A stretch of DNA of 64,000 bases from Lepiota brunneoincarnata (Eukaryota; Basidiomycota; Agaricomycetes; Agaricales; Agaricaceae): the NCBI GenBank assembly GCA_023014365.1, contig JAEBUN010000022.1:186001-250000 (forward strand), read 5' to 3'. Each line of letters opens with the position of its first letter. Positions within the stretch are counted from its first letter, which is position 1. The translations under genes were made by a program, and so were the position numbers. Positions 46,042 to 59,168 of this stretch are shown one piece after another. The notes under the pieces are model-generated. The model searched no databases. It worked only from the letters and a program-made list of their open reading frames with translations, and was not told the origin of the DNA.

Positions 46042-47636
46042 ATAGGGATTGATGAAGAAGGAGAAAAGCGGTCAGGGCTGGAATGCGTCAAAAGTTGTTG
46101 TTTGTCCTCGACTCACTTGTAGGAGTCAGCCTCGCCAGGTTTTAGATCAATCTATTTTAATTGCGGTATTCATACTCAGCCTTTTCCTACTGCTAGCATA
46201 ATAAGAGATCAGGACCAGTATGCGTTAATTCTTCTTGTGCCGTACCCTGCGCTAGTGGCTTGAGTAATGGAAAAGATAAAAATGAAGGTAATCCACTCAC
46301 CTGTCACTCACTTTGTGTGCGGGGATTGAGGTAGCCGAGATGATACTCGAGGGTATAAATACATAGACTACGATAACTCCGAGAAACCAAGGCCGTACAA
46401 AGATAGTAAGTACATAAGTGGTGTGGGTGTCGAATATCGAGCGTACAGCTCGATGTTTATTGTCCTTTTATGTTTTGTCTATTTCACACTTCCCATGGAC
46501 ACTATAGGTAGACGATTGGACTCCTATTAACTTAGGTGGCAACTAGGATCGCTCTCAATTCCTACGTAAATAATGGTACATAATCCTCTCGTATTTAGGT
46601 AGATGGACAGGACTCGATCCTAGTGATCCGCTATTCATATCCTAGTCTCGACGTGATACTGCGCAAATATTCTCGTTAGCGGGTCCATAATAATAAACGG
46701 GTAACTGGGTTCCTGGGTAACGACGGTGTAGGCGCGAGTGGTGATGGTAATAACGGCGATCCCGGGCCCCATGACCTCGCGTCAACTACTTCCCTCGCCA
46801 TAGTACCCAATTGGCCACCATGCCAGTGATGCCACCATAGACACCCTCACGAGGCCATTGATCGATCCACGTTGTTTCTGGTCGGGTGCAGTGTTAGTTC
46901 AGATGAGGAGGTCCGAAGTCGAAAGACATATTAAACAAGAGGACCATCGTTGAAGGGAAGAGAATCCTACTCCAAGATAATCGTGGGGGCGAGGTGTGAT
47001 CGACGAAGCGACCACCGGGCTGGTCTTCTTGACCCCGTAGAATAGGGCGGGAATGGAGGGAAGCTGAGAAAACGAAGGGAGATGCTGCAGGTTTGGTTAC
47101 GCTGTGGGCTATCGGAAGTCTTATGGCAATGGACACATCTTCGTCGTTGGGAAGCTGAGTATCCAAGCACAGATGTGCTACTTAAATACCACAGAAAACG
47201 TATAAAGGAGCAAGATTCTATGCGTAGCCGGATCCTGATCCTTACGGAGTGTTATCTTGAAAGTCGTCGTGACTCTGGACTTCCTGGATGCGGGTCTCTT
47301 AGAGACACGGAGCGACCCTATTATCTTCTCGGCGCATTCAAAGCCGTAGCCCCTACCTGTGGCCACCATCAGGTATTTTTGTTGAGAGAGGCCGGACCAG
47401 CATTTGGGCGTTATTTCGTCGCAAACCCTTTCCCTAAAAGTTGATGCGGAAATCTAGGGGGGATTGGCCACGAACCGCGCGCATCGTGATCAAGACAAAA
47501 TAGCGCGTTTCGCATGTTGAGTATTGAGTTTCATCCACCATGAAGCACATGTTGTTGACCAGTACCAATAGCAGTAACGACATTTGAACACCACAACCTC
47601 AATTAAGTGTCGTATATACCAAAACGTTAATTCTAA
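46042..47636. other. 1.6 kb stretch with no supported gene
   Basis: Short ORFs at 46894-47170 (-) and 47082-47444 (+) overlap and have no recognised motifs. It contains the GH17 promoter and the aquaporin 3' flank. Confidence 0.4.
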
Positions 47637-48883
47637 CTAAACCATTTTCGAGGTCCGGTAAGGGGATTGCTCGTCGTGCGACTGTAAAGGGGAATGGGTT
47701 CGAATATTGTCCCCAGTTGCTCGAGGTGGCTGGTCATGAAGCGTTTCGGGGGGGATATCCTTGGGTTCCTCGACAGCACCAACCCAACCCCTGAGTGGAT
47801 CAGGAGGTGACTCCCTGGGGTCAGTGGCGGCCTGATTAGGGTTTAATTTAAGATAATGGTAGCTAGTTCGAAAATCGTCATGGTGAGCGGTTACAAAAAC
47901 AGATGGGGGACAAGAGATCGACTCACTGCTTCAACAGAGCGTAGATGGCTGAAGCGAGCAGAGAACCGAGTCCGGGGCCTATCCAGTACTATTTCATGGT
48001 AAGCCGATGAAAGGTAGGCGTACGCGTAATATATGAACTTACGATCCAATGATACTTAGGGAAATGCGATACGACAGCGGGCCCAAAGGCACGGGCAGTG
48101 TTCATAGAACAGCCGGTGTAATAAGTGAGCCAGCTGGATATTGGAATTATGTCCTGATCGCAGTAGAATTGAGAAACTGAGAGCGCTTACAGTTGACCAG
48201 CAAAGAGAGTCAAACCGATTCCAACCTAGAGAGAATGCGCGGTAAGCAGAGGATGGTGACGGGAAGATAGCGCAGATGCTCGTACGGGCGCAAAAGGCGT
48301 CGCTCGATGTTTCTCCGCAGCCAGCATGAGAACTGAGAGACAAAGACCTGCAGTCGCGAACATTTCTAGGAACAATCCCTGCGTCTGATTGATGTCGGGA
48401 GCCAAGGTCGTGCTATGCCATGCATCGTCTGAGTCGGTGCCCAAAGCAAAGTATGTCCAAGAACACTCACTTGACGTACAGCTGACCTGAGGTCAGCGAA
48501 AGGATAATAGCGGAGGCCGCAATACTACCAAGAAGCTCCGCAACAACATACAAGACAAACCTCACAGGCTTCAGTGCGCCTGCAAGGAACAACGACAGCG
48601 CTACGTTGGGGTTAAACAGTCCTCCAGTGACACGAAAGAACAACCAGGCCGAAACCAGCAAGCTCAGGCCGAAGGACGCAGAAATTGAGAAGACCTGTGA
48701 GACCTTGTCACTGGCCCCCGGAGGACTTGCGAATGTTTGCGCTGAGGTTGCTTGTGCGCCACCAAGGGCGAAGAGGAGGAAGAAGGTCGTTCCAATGAAT
48801 TCAAGAAACGCGGCGAAGAGGTCATTTCCTATATCGGCGAACATATTGTTGAACGGGGAGGTTTTTGGGGTCGTATTGGGCAT
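47637..48883 (-). CDS. Aquaporin (MIP family) with NPN and NTA pore motifs
   Basis: A six-helix channel protein of the major intrinsic protein family. It starts at the ATG at 48883 ([13 protein letters not shown]). First-half motifs: [19 protein letters not shown] and [16 protein letters not shown], where the first pore loop has NPN rather than NPA. After an intron come [32 protein letters not shown] and then the second pore loop [18 protein letters not shown], with NTA rather than NPA. The last helices are [20 protein letters not shown], and the final exon is a hydrophilic tail ending SPYRTSKMV at 47637. The NPN/NTA pair is, from memory, shared by a group of fungal aquaporins, so selectivity may differ from classical water channels. 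Introns are GT-AG. Confidence 0.87.
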
Positions 48884-49465
48884 GATATGGTTTGATGAAA
48901 GGGGATTAGTGTTTAGGGGTAAGAATTAGGGAGTTGATAATGGCTTCAACGGAGCCGGCCAGACTCTAAACAAACTCTGGCTGAAAGTTAATTACAGAGT
49001 GTGATACATGTTTATCCAGCGGCTTAAACGATGATTCAGATCAACCCGCGTGGTCCAATGGTTCCAAGGCGCTGCGAATCCCCAGTGATTCGAGATCGCA
49101 GACATTAAATGAAGTGCTCGTGCCGTGTGCGCCTGGCCGAGGTACTGGAGAGTATATCGAGACACAAGGGAAGTATACCTGGTCTCAGATGTAATCATCC
49201 AAATCGATGATATCGCACCACTGTCGATCATCAAGTCGAGAATCCCTCAACCGCGAGCCTTGTATCGGACTGCCCCGCCCTTTCACTTCACACGAGTCAA
49301 CTGACAAAGTCGCCGAGATAACTGATCTGAAATGCCCCGCGCAAGCGCTAAATAGATCCTCCATTCCCACACCAGCATCCTCACCCTCATCCCCCGTCCT
49401 CACCCTCATCCCCATGTCCCTCCCCTTCCGGCCCTCGCAGAAACCGCTTCCGTGCTGCTAGCGCC
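48884..49465. other. Intergenic stretch, no supported gene
   Basis: It carries the aquaporin promoter and the 3' flank of the next minus gene. A weak tRNA-like stretch near 49048-49108 was considered and rejected. Confidence 0.4.
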
Positions 49466-50718
49466 CTATCCGAACTTCGTTGGTCCGAAGGTAGGCTTAC
49501 GCTGAAAGTAGGCGCGGATCCCGTCGCCATCGCGTTCCCACTGTTCCTGAGTTTGGAGGACAGAAAGAATATGTGTCATGAGTGGTGAGGAACATGATGA
49601 TCCACGCCTCCGTGACCCTAACAAGGTCGGCCTTCCAGGTCGTTCAGGACCAGAGATAGGGGATTGTATGGGTGAATACGTCCGAGAGATTCGGGTGGAA
49701 AACCGCAGGGGAGTTGGGGACTTCAGAGGAGGAACAGGCGATGGTAAATACAGAGGTGACTCTCGTCGCGGAATGCGGGAACGGGTGGATGTATGCGGAG
49801 ATGAGGCGAAGTATGGGTCCTTAGGTCGCCCCAAGGAACTTTGGCTGGTGGCCTTACGTAGAATAGCTGCTCGTAGGGATGTATGGTTATTCTGGTTTGG
49901 GGAGGAGAAAGGTGATAGGGATCCTCTGGACACAGTCTCCCATTGTGCGTATGGCAATAACGATGGAGGTTTGGGAAACTCGCTCAAGGAAAGGTTCGGA
50001 GTCGACCGCCCGGCGGGAGTGTAGGGGCGCACGAATGGGGAATCATCTTGAGCACAGGGGAAGAAATGTTCTTCTGGAAGAATACCGTCGTACCAAAACT
50101 CCGTGTTTGTATCCGTTTTATTCTCAGGTTCGGCTTGATCATAGCAATCGTTGAGGTAACAATCGTATAGGAATTCAGCAGGGTCAACCACGACCAGGTC
50201 GTCAGATTCTGATGGGAACTCGTATGTGGTGGCGGAACTTGCAGATGGAGGGGGAGTGTCGAAGAGACTAGGTTGGGGGATGCCTGAGTTCGATGTGCCT
50301 GTGCTTGAGGAGGGACTGATATGTTGACCTTCCTCTGGGTGCCAGGACCCAGGCTCAGTGTGGCCATACTCGGTTGACACAGTCAGCCCAAGCGGGTTGC
50401 GACTACTAGATCTTGCGTGGCATTTAACGTTTGTCCTCTGGGAATCTCCTTCCTGCCATTCGGTGTAGGTAGCAGAGATCGTCACCTCATGATTATGGGT
50501 ATGTTTCTCCGGTTGTCGTTTGAGGACTTTCCACAATTTGGCAGCATTTGAACTACTGGTCTGCTTGCCCTTGTCTACCCCCGACTGTCGCGTATCTGTA
50601 CATTTAGATTGAGCTGGGTCGTGCTGAGGGGCGTTATAAACTCACTTCGAGGATGTTTCCAGGGCCAATTCGGGTAGCGACTACCAGGCTCGATGGCCAT
50701 CGGGTAGTGCAGATGCAT
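49466..50718 (-). CDS. Disordered Ser/Pro-rich protein, unknown function
   Basis: Two exons (50718-50646, 50574-49466) joined by a GT-AG intron give 393 residues in frame. The short N-terminal exon reads MHLHYPMAIEPGSRYPNWPW, and the second opens KLWKVLKRQPEKHTHNHEV. The rest is mostly disordered: runs of Ser/Pro/Thr, an acidic patch (SDDLVVVDPAEFLYDCYLND), and repeated SP/TP-type sites in SPVPPLKSPTPLRF and SPIQSPISGPERPGRP. The C-terminus is more ordered: LMTHILSVLQTQEQWERDGD, then IRAYFQRKPTFGPTKFG. Many proline-directed phosphorylation sites suggest a regulatory or cytoskeletal protein, but no family is recognised. Confidence 0.6.
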
Positions 50719-51218
50719 AATGATTTTGGGCCTTCAAGGCAGAATCATCATCCCTGGAAAGGGATGGAACCCATGCAGGCAATATATACTGCAACCTCGA
50801 GTAGCGTCTCTAAACTGCGAGATACTCGAAGAGTCTGGGAGCATTGCCGATACCTAGGCTAGCCATGGGTAATAAGATGTGCCTATAACACAGTTTTGAG
50901 GGTCGTATATCCGCATGCATGTGAGCTGAGCAGACCGCCGACGTCGGGGTTGATGATGCAGTTCCGAGTTTCGCATGAGGTTCATGGAATTAAGTCGGCC
51001 CTAGCGGTTACAGCATCCAGAATCTCCCTGTGTATCAAATAGCTGATTATCAGCGTCCTGTGTGAGGATTGGAGCGGGATATTGTAGAAATGTCAGGGAC
51101 AAATAATTGTGATCCATCATACCAATTTTCCCCACACCACGCATTACTGTAAGCGAATAGTCCCTTGTCCGTTGATCCCCTCGACGTTGGGCCCAGCGAC
51201 GGCCGCACGACGACGTTC
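50719..51218. other. Intergenic stretch, no supported gene
   Basis: The divergent promoter region between the Ser/Pro-rich gene (-) and the MULE-derived gene (+). No motif is recognised. Confidence 0.35.
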
Positions 51219-52601
51219 ATGACAAACCCGCCCCCCAACGCTAGCTACTCCCGATTTCACGCCATCATTGCCGCAACTCCAGCTGCAGGCCTGCCTCCGA
51301 GGCCAGCGTCGTCACAGGCTCTGCCGTACGTCCAAACACCTACCCACATCCACCACGAGACCCTCCAGAACGGTAAACGTAGACGAGTATCGAGGGAAAA
51401 CGAGCCTTCAGAGCTGACAGATATCACAAAGGCATTGAGGGACCCAGAGACGGTGGCTTCCCGGCAGGCGCGTTCACTTAGCACCCTCGAATGAACCTTT
51501 GCGCTCAAAGCTCTCCAGCGTCCGGCAAAATACCCTTCCAAGGAGCTCATACTCGAGGGCCTCAGGCTGGCCTTCAAGAGCGGTCCGCACGTCGACTTCC
51601 ATGGGAGCTACGAGATCGTCGACCCAGGTATCTCGCACAAACAGAGGGTACAGACCCTGACTACTGACATCTGGCGGGCGACGGGATACAGATTTACGTG
51701 CGTTTTCATATAGACTTTCATATACCGTTAATATTCACCCCTCATTCTCTTTGCAGTGTCAAGGACCATCCCCATATCAATAACGGCCACAAGACTCGGT
51801 TCTGGTGCTCCCAGGACGAGGCACACAGATCCAAATCGTCTAAGTTGGCCCGTTTACCCAACTCGACGTCCAAACCCCGGATATCCAGCGCCGGAGAGGC
51901 TCTTGCCAAAGCGCGATACGCATGCAAGAGTCGTCTGTTGATATCTTCCAGAGACACCAACGTCCCCAGCCAACGCATTATCACAATCCGAATGCACCAC
52001 CACATCGCACACGAACCCTACGTTGACACTTCTCTTCCCCCAGAACTGGCGCAAGCCGTTTACGAATCGTTCGGATGGATAAATACAATGGGGAATCCCA
52101 CATTAGCCGAAGGATCTACATCAGCATCAGCGGGCGCTTCGAGGCCCACGATACCAATACTTCCCGAAGGACTGTCATACCCCGAGAGCGAGCACTGAGG
52201 GAGAAATGGACGACGAAGACGGAGATGCGGAGGCGGATGATGACGATGAAGAGGATGATGACATCGGCGTCGTTCTTCAGCCACCAGAAAGTGCCAACGG
52301 ACCCAGCTCATGGGCATCGACGCTGACCGGATTGATCAACGGTGACGTTGGCACCAGTGCCAACAGTGGCGTTGACGACGACATCGCCGCAGACCAACTA
52401 GACCCGCAGAGATATCATCAACGAATGCACGCCCACATTAACAATATCCGAGAATTCTGTGATGGGTTGGAGTACCAGCTCCAATTCAACGATTATCGGA
52501 TGCTGGACGTTCTAGAACGAGAAGGTTCTTCATTTCTGCGGCTAGTTCAGGATTGCTTGAGGAAGGAGGGCCGTCTCGATCCCGCTGGTTCGATAGGGTG
52601 A
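51219..52601 (+). pseudogene. MULE-transposase-derived gene, degenerate
   Basis: The N-terminal part (from MTNPPPNASYSRFHAI) runs into LKALQRPAKYPSKELILEGL, FHGSYEIVDPGISHKQRVQT and, after an intron, TVKDHPHINNGHKTRFWCSQ, which resembles the DNA-binding region before MULE-type transposases in Agaricomycetes. It continues with ISSRDTNVPSQRIITIRMHH and AYVD-like PYVDTSLPPEL. The C-terminal part (a stretch of Asp/Glu, then HINNIREFCDGLEYQLQFND, LDVLEREGSSFLRL) matches the C-terminal domain of the same proteins. The catalytic DDE domain that normally lies between them is missing. An in-frame TGA occurs near 51492, and a one-base skip is needed near 52196. No terminal inverted repeats were spotted. 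A domesticated or dying element is the likely explanation. Confidence 0.5.
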
Positions 52602-53429
52602 TCTCCCCGAAAAGCAATCAAATATTATTTATGTAGTTTATGTGCTATCTACCTTGCACTTTGGGTTTGGAGGTGAATATGGACCTCATCGAGTACGAAC
52701 AATCTGTACAGAAAGGACCCTCTTTTCATTTGTATGTATACAAAGCAAACTAGCAACCAATTTCTAACGGTTCATGTTCTCCCATTCCCAGAACCCCAGA
52801 GGCTCAGATCCATCTAAACACCCCATTCCCAGTTCAGGCACACGCTTCTCCCTTCTGCCGCTCGTCAACATGCGCCAAGGTTTCTCAATGCACTCGCAAG
52901 TGGGGCCTCTACACCTGAGCCAAGGTGGCGTCGCTGCCCTTAGCTAGAGGGGGCCACGGGGAAACCGAAATTGGGTATACTCGGTTGTCATTTGGGATAT
53001 GCGGATGGTCACAGCTGATTTTGAGTAACGGAGCGGGTAGTGGAACGTTTGTGGATTGTCCAGTTACGCGGAGGAGGGAGGAGGGAGAGTACATAAGCAG
53101 AAAGCAAAATAGAAATTGAATAAGGGAAATCGGAAGCCCACGCAAAATTGACATGGTTGAAGTCGATCTGCCAAGAGCCGAGGGTGCGCGTGATGCGTGA
53201 TGGGATATCAAAGCTGAATATGTATATGCACGGGTGGTATGCTTCAAGATCTTGCCACTCTGCCCCGGCCTTTGCAGTGTACGTGGCGTTTATGTCCGAT
53301 GGTTAGACGGGAGCAGGTAGATCTACATAACGATGTTAGATCAACGAGCAGGGGGCGATGAAGGAGCATATTACCAATTGGAAATAAACGGCGAACCCAG
53401 GAACTTTTGGTGATGATCGCTCCCCCCCT
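52602..53429. other. 0.8 kb stretch with no supported gene
   Basis: A minus-strand ORF at 53247-52909 includes a hydrophobic stretch (ISLIQFLFCFLLMYSPSSLL) but no recognised motif and no supporting context, so I do not call it. Confidence 0.35.
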
Positions 53430-53939
53430 TCACTGGTTTCCGCTCTCGCTCCTTCGTGCACCAGGAGTGGATGGCCTGGGAGACGGTGACTGTGGCACAC
53501 TAATATCACCGTTTATGATGTCCTGGATCGATGTTTCCAGCGCATCGACGCGGGTCGACATCTGCGACACTGTAAATAATACAAAGCGCCCACAAGTCAG
53601 TTCCTGGGGGAAGCACCCAGCAATAGGTGACGTCAAAAAGCAACCCACGCACTCCTATCCAATATCTGGCTAGACATCTCATCGAATTTGGTGTCCAATT
53701 GCTCTAGCAACGTTTCTACCTATAACAAATACGTCATCAAGAAAAAAATAAAGTTAAGTATGAAACCGACATACAAAGGCAGTGAGCTCATGAGGGCTGG
53801 AAATATCGCCCGGAACGAGTGCCCCGGGTTTCGCTGACGCATTTTGTTTACTGGTGGGGACAGGCGTCTTTTCCTTATCGTTCTCGCCGTTCTTCGCGGG
53901 GGTTGACGGCACTTTCAAGGGCAGGGCAGAGGATGGCAT
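53430..53939 (-). CDS. Heat shock factor-binding protein 1 (HSBP1) homologue
   Basis: HSBP1 is a small trimeric coiled-coil protein that binds heat shock factor and damps the heat-shock response. Three exons (53939-53775, 53719-53653, 53569-53430) sum to 123 codons. The N-terminal ~45 residues are disordered and Lys/Pro-rich. The core reads ELTAFVETLLEQLDTKFDEM, SSQILDRMSQMSTRVDALET and SIQDIINGD, the full family signature with its regular heptads. The Ser/Pro tail after it (PQSPSPRPSTPGARR) is longer than in animals. The second intron starts after GATAGGA with GTGCGT and ends TTACAG. The start ATG and all joins are well supported. Confidence 0.88.
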
Positions 53940-56900
53940 CTCGAGGTTACGAGGCAGCTGGTGTGGGTTGGAAGTTCACAAGCAAAGAGCCGGTGCGAAG
54001 TTGTTGGCTTGTGATAAAAATAGCACCAAACAAGCGTATGCCAAAAAAACATTTTTATGATTTCATGAAGCTTGTACAACATAGGGTCTCGTGCGTCGTC
54101 ATTGCTGTCTAGACCGCCGAGACATGAGCTGTGCTGGGTGTGTGGGCTGCATTTTTGAGCGTTTAACTCATCCTCCGCGTGGAGAAAGAAGGTTTATTAC
54201 CGTGCACAAAGCCTAAGCTATACTTGTGTCGAGGAATCACGGCCCGGAAGACTCGAACCAGGGGGCGCAAGAACGACGTGTTAGGAAGCTAGAGACATCC
54301 GATAACAAGGTGGGTGCAATGCAGAAAAATCAATAGGTTCGTCCTGCTGGTTTGCTGCACGGCAGCTGGATGGGAAGTAGGTCCAAAGGGGGACAGAATA
54401 TCCCCGAAGTCCCGCACTCCAACTCACAACTGCGTCCGTCAGATGAAAAAAAGCACTGTGGCAGAGATGAAAAAACATGAGCCAGCCCCGTACTCTTTTT
54501 AGAACGTGAAGTAGGGCAAGGGTGAGCAAGAGTCACGATGGTGCACAAAAGCGGATCTCTCACCCGAGTGATTGACCCCCTCGCCGTCGACCTTCTCGAC
54601 GCAAACGCAGTTTATCATTCCCCAGAATCTACATGTGTACGGAACTCTAACTGCGGAGATGTGCTACGCAAGATAAGCATGTGAGCAGTGAGGATGGGAA
54701 GTAATTTAGAACTCACGTCTAATGTTGTAACAGTGGTGATAGGACGCTAAGAGTCATATTTCAAGGGCGAAGGAAACGTGTTACCTTGGGGAAGAACGGG
54801 GTATGATCTCAGGTTGTGAGACGTCGAGGTCGCCGGCTTGTTCGGCTGGCTCCAGAAAGAGGGACTTTGGTCCACCACGGGGGGAGGGGGCGGGTAACAA
54901 GCACTGGGGTGCCAAATGAGTCGACCGCGAGTCCTTGGGGACCTGGTCGTGCCTTGCCGTTGCTGTAACAGGAAGCATGGGATATGTTTTCCGGGAGGGA
55001 AAGCTTACATCGAAGATCTACGCGCAAGGGCCGGATGGTGGGAGCGCAAGGATTGGGCGTGCATAGTCTGAGCCTTTCGGAGAAATGATACCACAAACAT
55101 GATGTCAGCGGTAAACTAAGATGTGATGAAACTCGCGGACGAACTCAAGTTCACATGAGGCGAGCTATCAATCCTTGGCGCAATCTACAGCGATGAAATA
55201 CGTGTGGAGAGGTCAACAACCGTAGCACTCGGAAATGGACAACAGTATGGTTTTTATTTCCAAGAGCCTTTCATACAATTTCCGTCAGTTCATAACGGCC
55301 TCCTCCATTGGTGCTTGATGAAACCGACTGACCAATAGATGGCCAAAGATGTCAGGAGGGGGTGGTCGACCTGCATGAGACCTTGTACAGAGCGTCATGA
55401 GATGTGCTATTATCAGCTGCTCCTGAAGACGGCGTCCTTTCGGTATAGCCAATCTATCCTCCCATCCATGAAAGAGGAGATGGACGGATCCTGGTTAAGG
55501 ACCTGAGGACGCTAAAACGGTACAGGACACGTTTATTTCCTAACACTAACAGCCAAAAAACGCCTTCAGTCATCGAGGATTTCTCCTTGGGTGATGGTCT
55601 CCGATGTGGTGTCCCGTGGTTAGATTCGGAATTCATTTCCCCCAGGGCCCACGATGACATGGGCATGTTTGTAAACTGCCTTTTCTGATCCAATCTACCG
55701 GATAAACCTGCACAAGTGCTTCCAAGCGGCAACTGGATCGAAACGATTTCTGTTCTTGTTCCGCCTAATCGACAAACGAAACCTCGTTTTTTGCAAGAAT
55801 CAGACACAAGATGCCTTTTGGGAGCAATAGAAGCGAACCGAGAATAAGCCAGATAGGCTAATTTTACCATCGTCAGTATGCTGTATCCGGCAAGCCCAAC
55901 ATTTGCCAATGTGGCCACATGTGTTCTATCACGGCAAGGCAACCCTTGACGTCGGATAAGACTGGGAAGGCGGCACTCTTCACCATACAGGGCCAGCCTC
56001 GTGCTAATTCCCAAGTAGCCTCCAAGGGACAGAGCATCAGATGATCAGCCTAGTCCGAAGCAGTGCCGCTGGGTTTCAAACTTCTTTCCCACCACGGGTG
56101 TCACGCTGTGACCATGGTATAAAACATATGACGTAGTGCCAGGAACTCCTATTTCCACGTAGGCAATGCCGGCTTGTTGCTGGACCTGAGGTCGTCCATG
56201 GTGCATCGCTCCGTCGTTCATGGGTTCTGCTTAGGGCCCCCACACGAATACATGATTTGATTAGCAGAGTAGATACTATTTGATATGGGTTTCTACCGAG
56301 TTGGGAGAATCAATGGCGGTGGATGAGATAGGAAAGGTGTTGGGGATGGGTAAGCGCGCTGAACAATAAGCAAACAGCATACACGACCCTTTCTGTATAG
56401 TCATAGTGGTGAGTAAATCCCGACACAGCCAATTATTGTTTCTTGATATGATTTTTACACCAACCGAGTGGCCGGAAGATCGGCAGTGGACACTAGACCA
56501 TCCGTGCAGCTGGTGACTACAACCCTGCGAACCGACATAAATCCCCTGAAGCCGGTTGGAATCATTCCGCGCGAGAGAGAGAGAGGAAAAGGTTCGTTAC
56601 GTTCGAGATCAAGTGTCATCATCGTTGTGACAAGGGCCGCGAGATGGAAATCATGCCCGTCCTGGTCGCCCTCTCTCCCCTTGGATAAACCACAAGCACA
56701 ATATTTTGAGTACTTGGGCTTTGTGGCAGGTAATTATAAAAGTCGGATAAATTCTCGAACACATGATTTCCCGAGTAATAATATTCACCTGTGATGACAC
56801 TTTGCATTTATCCACGCCCATGGGCGAAATTTCCATATTTTTCTCGACAAAATAAGTCAATTTCATAATGGATGGAAAACATACGCTTGTCATCAGGTTT

Positions 56901-58013
56901 GACAAAGAAGCGTAGAATTACCTCTGGGGCCCGTGTGAATAGAGCACTTGCCCGGAGCAAATCGCCATCAAAAAAAGAAGGCGCCTTTCACACTGGAGCG
57001 ACACTAGATCCCATCACATTGGGAACCTCGATTGTTTCGCTAGACACAGGCATAAGACGAATGTATTTCTCTGTGGTTGGTGCGAGGCGGGGGGAGGGGA
57101 ATGGTGTTTTTTAAAAAAAGAAAGTGGCTGGGCGCTTGAAAAGTCCCACAACGCGGAATACAGCATTGATTTGCTTCTCGTACTTGGAAAAAATCGATGC
57201 TCTCATCGATTTGATCAACGGGGACCTGCACTTTGAAGGGCGTCAGTAACGACCCATGCAACCCTTATGGCATCCCCCCCCCGCCCGGAGTCATTGTGCC
57301 ACCAACCATCATGTCCCCCTCCTCTATGCATCCGGAACAAGTGGGTGCGACCGCTCCCTCATATATATACCGGGCCATGACCTCCCAACTCGTCGAAAGC
57401 CATGTCCTTCACACAATACGCGAATCATCGGTTCCGCCCGTAATAGGGTTGCTCTCAGACCTAGGCGGCGTCTTATCGCGCCCCTTGACTGGTATTACGG
57501 GATGGCCCCTGGAAGCGGCAATGAACGTATATACACATATTCGTTATCGGCGCCTTCATCACGTGGAGCGATAGCTGTGGAACCGCTTCAAGGCAACTTT
57601 AGAAATTTTCATTAGCGGTTTGGACTGTCAAAAAATTTCCAACTTGTCCTGTATCCATGAAGATGGCCCCGACCGTTGCCACCCCCCGCAAATAACATAC
57701 CCCTCCCCTACTCTTAAGCAAGGAAGCGGAGCCACCAGCAGTCAAAGGTAAGGGGTTAGCTCTCATTTGTCCGGGATAATTTTACAGGTTTCCCTGGCAG
57801 CCCCCGTTCGAACACGTTATGCTCGCTCTCCTGAGGCCTCAAGGAGGACGGACGTTCATTCTGCCCAGCTTCTTTTCTACGGGCTGGGCGCCTTGCCTTG
57901 GGAAACTACCATTAGTGGTTGTCCGCCGTAGTCGGCACGTGCTCGGCCTTGAAAAAGAAATTGGGCATTGCTGTTCTGGTGGAAAAGTTCCAGTCGAGTA
58001 AAATGGGCGCTCC

Positions 58014-58027
58014 CTTTTTTTTTTCCC
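58014..58027 (+). repeat. Poly-T run in the WOPR upstream region
   Basis: About 13 T bases flanked by CCC and CCC. It is one of several homopolymers in 57-61 kb. Confidence 0.7.
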
Positions 58028-59168
58028 TGGGCGCATTACAAGCCGGGATTAATCATCATCCTGATATCGATCCACAAGGCCCGAAGATAACGTACATGCA
58101 GCAGATGCGACGGCCACAGTCGGTGACCCAATGGAGTGCTCAAGGTGAGTGGGGGGGGGGGGCATTTCTTTAATATCGTGGTCTAGATGGCACATAATCA
58201 ATATATTTCCAGAGATATGAAAAGTCCATACAAGTGCACCAAAGATGATTGATAGCGGGGCATGTTGATCTCGTTCCTCGAGAGAGAGAGAGACAGAGGG
58301 GGAGAGCGAGACATGATCAATACTTGTCTTTGATGGAGAAGAAGTCATCAGCTTAACCCGGGGGAACGGCTCCCAGTTCGAATTCGGGGCGTGCGACAAG
58401 CACTGGGGGCTGGATAGAGATCTTTGATGAGTCCGTTTAGGAGATCGCCGAGGAGGTTCGTGTTTGGGAACTTGGCGCGACAACCCCGAAAGTGGTCCCT
58501 GCGGTGCGTGGACACGGTTTGGTGAGTGACTTGCCCTCTTCGATTGGTACTTTACAAGCTAATTTCATCCGATAAACCTAATGGTTCATCTTGATCAGTG
58601 TTGTTCCTGCTTTGTTCTCGAGTTGACTGCGGCGAGTGGGAGCTATGAGCCCGTTGGTGTGTTGGTTCCCTCCCTCTCCGTGGGGGGGGGGTTGCTCTTA
58701 AGATTCGCAACTGCCTATCTTAGAGCTGTGTGTCTCGTTTGCGAGGGGGGCGCTTACAATCTTTTTCGTCCCCATCAAACGTCTTTGAACCAAAACCCCG
58801 ATCATTTTCTGCTTCGACTTTGCTTTGCTTACAGATCCGGCAATTGCGCAATTCTTTTCCATTCCCCTTTAGACAAAGAGGTGGACGAACATAGTCCACC
58901 TTGGGGAATGTGGTGGTTTGTTGCTATCCTCGCTTCCTTCATACGGAGCAGTATCTCCTATATATTACATACAACCCTGAACATCATGACGATTCTTCTT
59001 CTGTCGCACTTGCCAACCCGAGAATTCCTGTATCCACGCACGGGCGTGTATTATATGTATTTTTAGTCACTTCTGGTCGTGTTAGTCGGAGCACCTTGCC
59101 CGGACGACCAATGATTGCCCTCTAACCACCAGTTTACACTCGAGCAAAGCGGGTCTAACTGAACCCCA

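Noticed and set aside
45895..46122. Plus-strand ORF at the 5' end of the GH17 gene
   Set aside because: Antisense shadow of the signal-peptide exon.
49040..49115. tRNA-like stretch with GTGGTCCAATGGTT and a TTCGAGA loop
   Set aside because: The D-loop and T-loop look tRNA-like, but the acceptor ends cannot pair and the anticodon arm does not fold, so it is at most a relic.
49578..50024. Plus-strand ORF of 148 codons
   Set aside because: It overlaps the 393-residue Ser/Pro-rich gene in antisense and has biased Arg/Gly composition typical of a shadow frame.
55454..56014. Minus-strand ORF of 186 codons in the long gap
   Set aside because: No motif, no supporting splice context and a mixed composition; not enough to call a gene.
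58281..58310. GA repeat that might have been a regulatory array or telomere-like repeat
   Set aside because: A short simple dinucleotide repeat without telomeric sequence; only low complexity.
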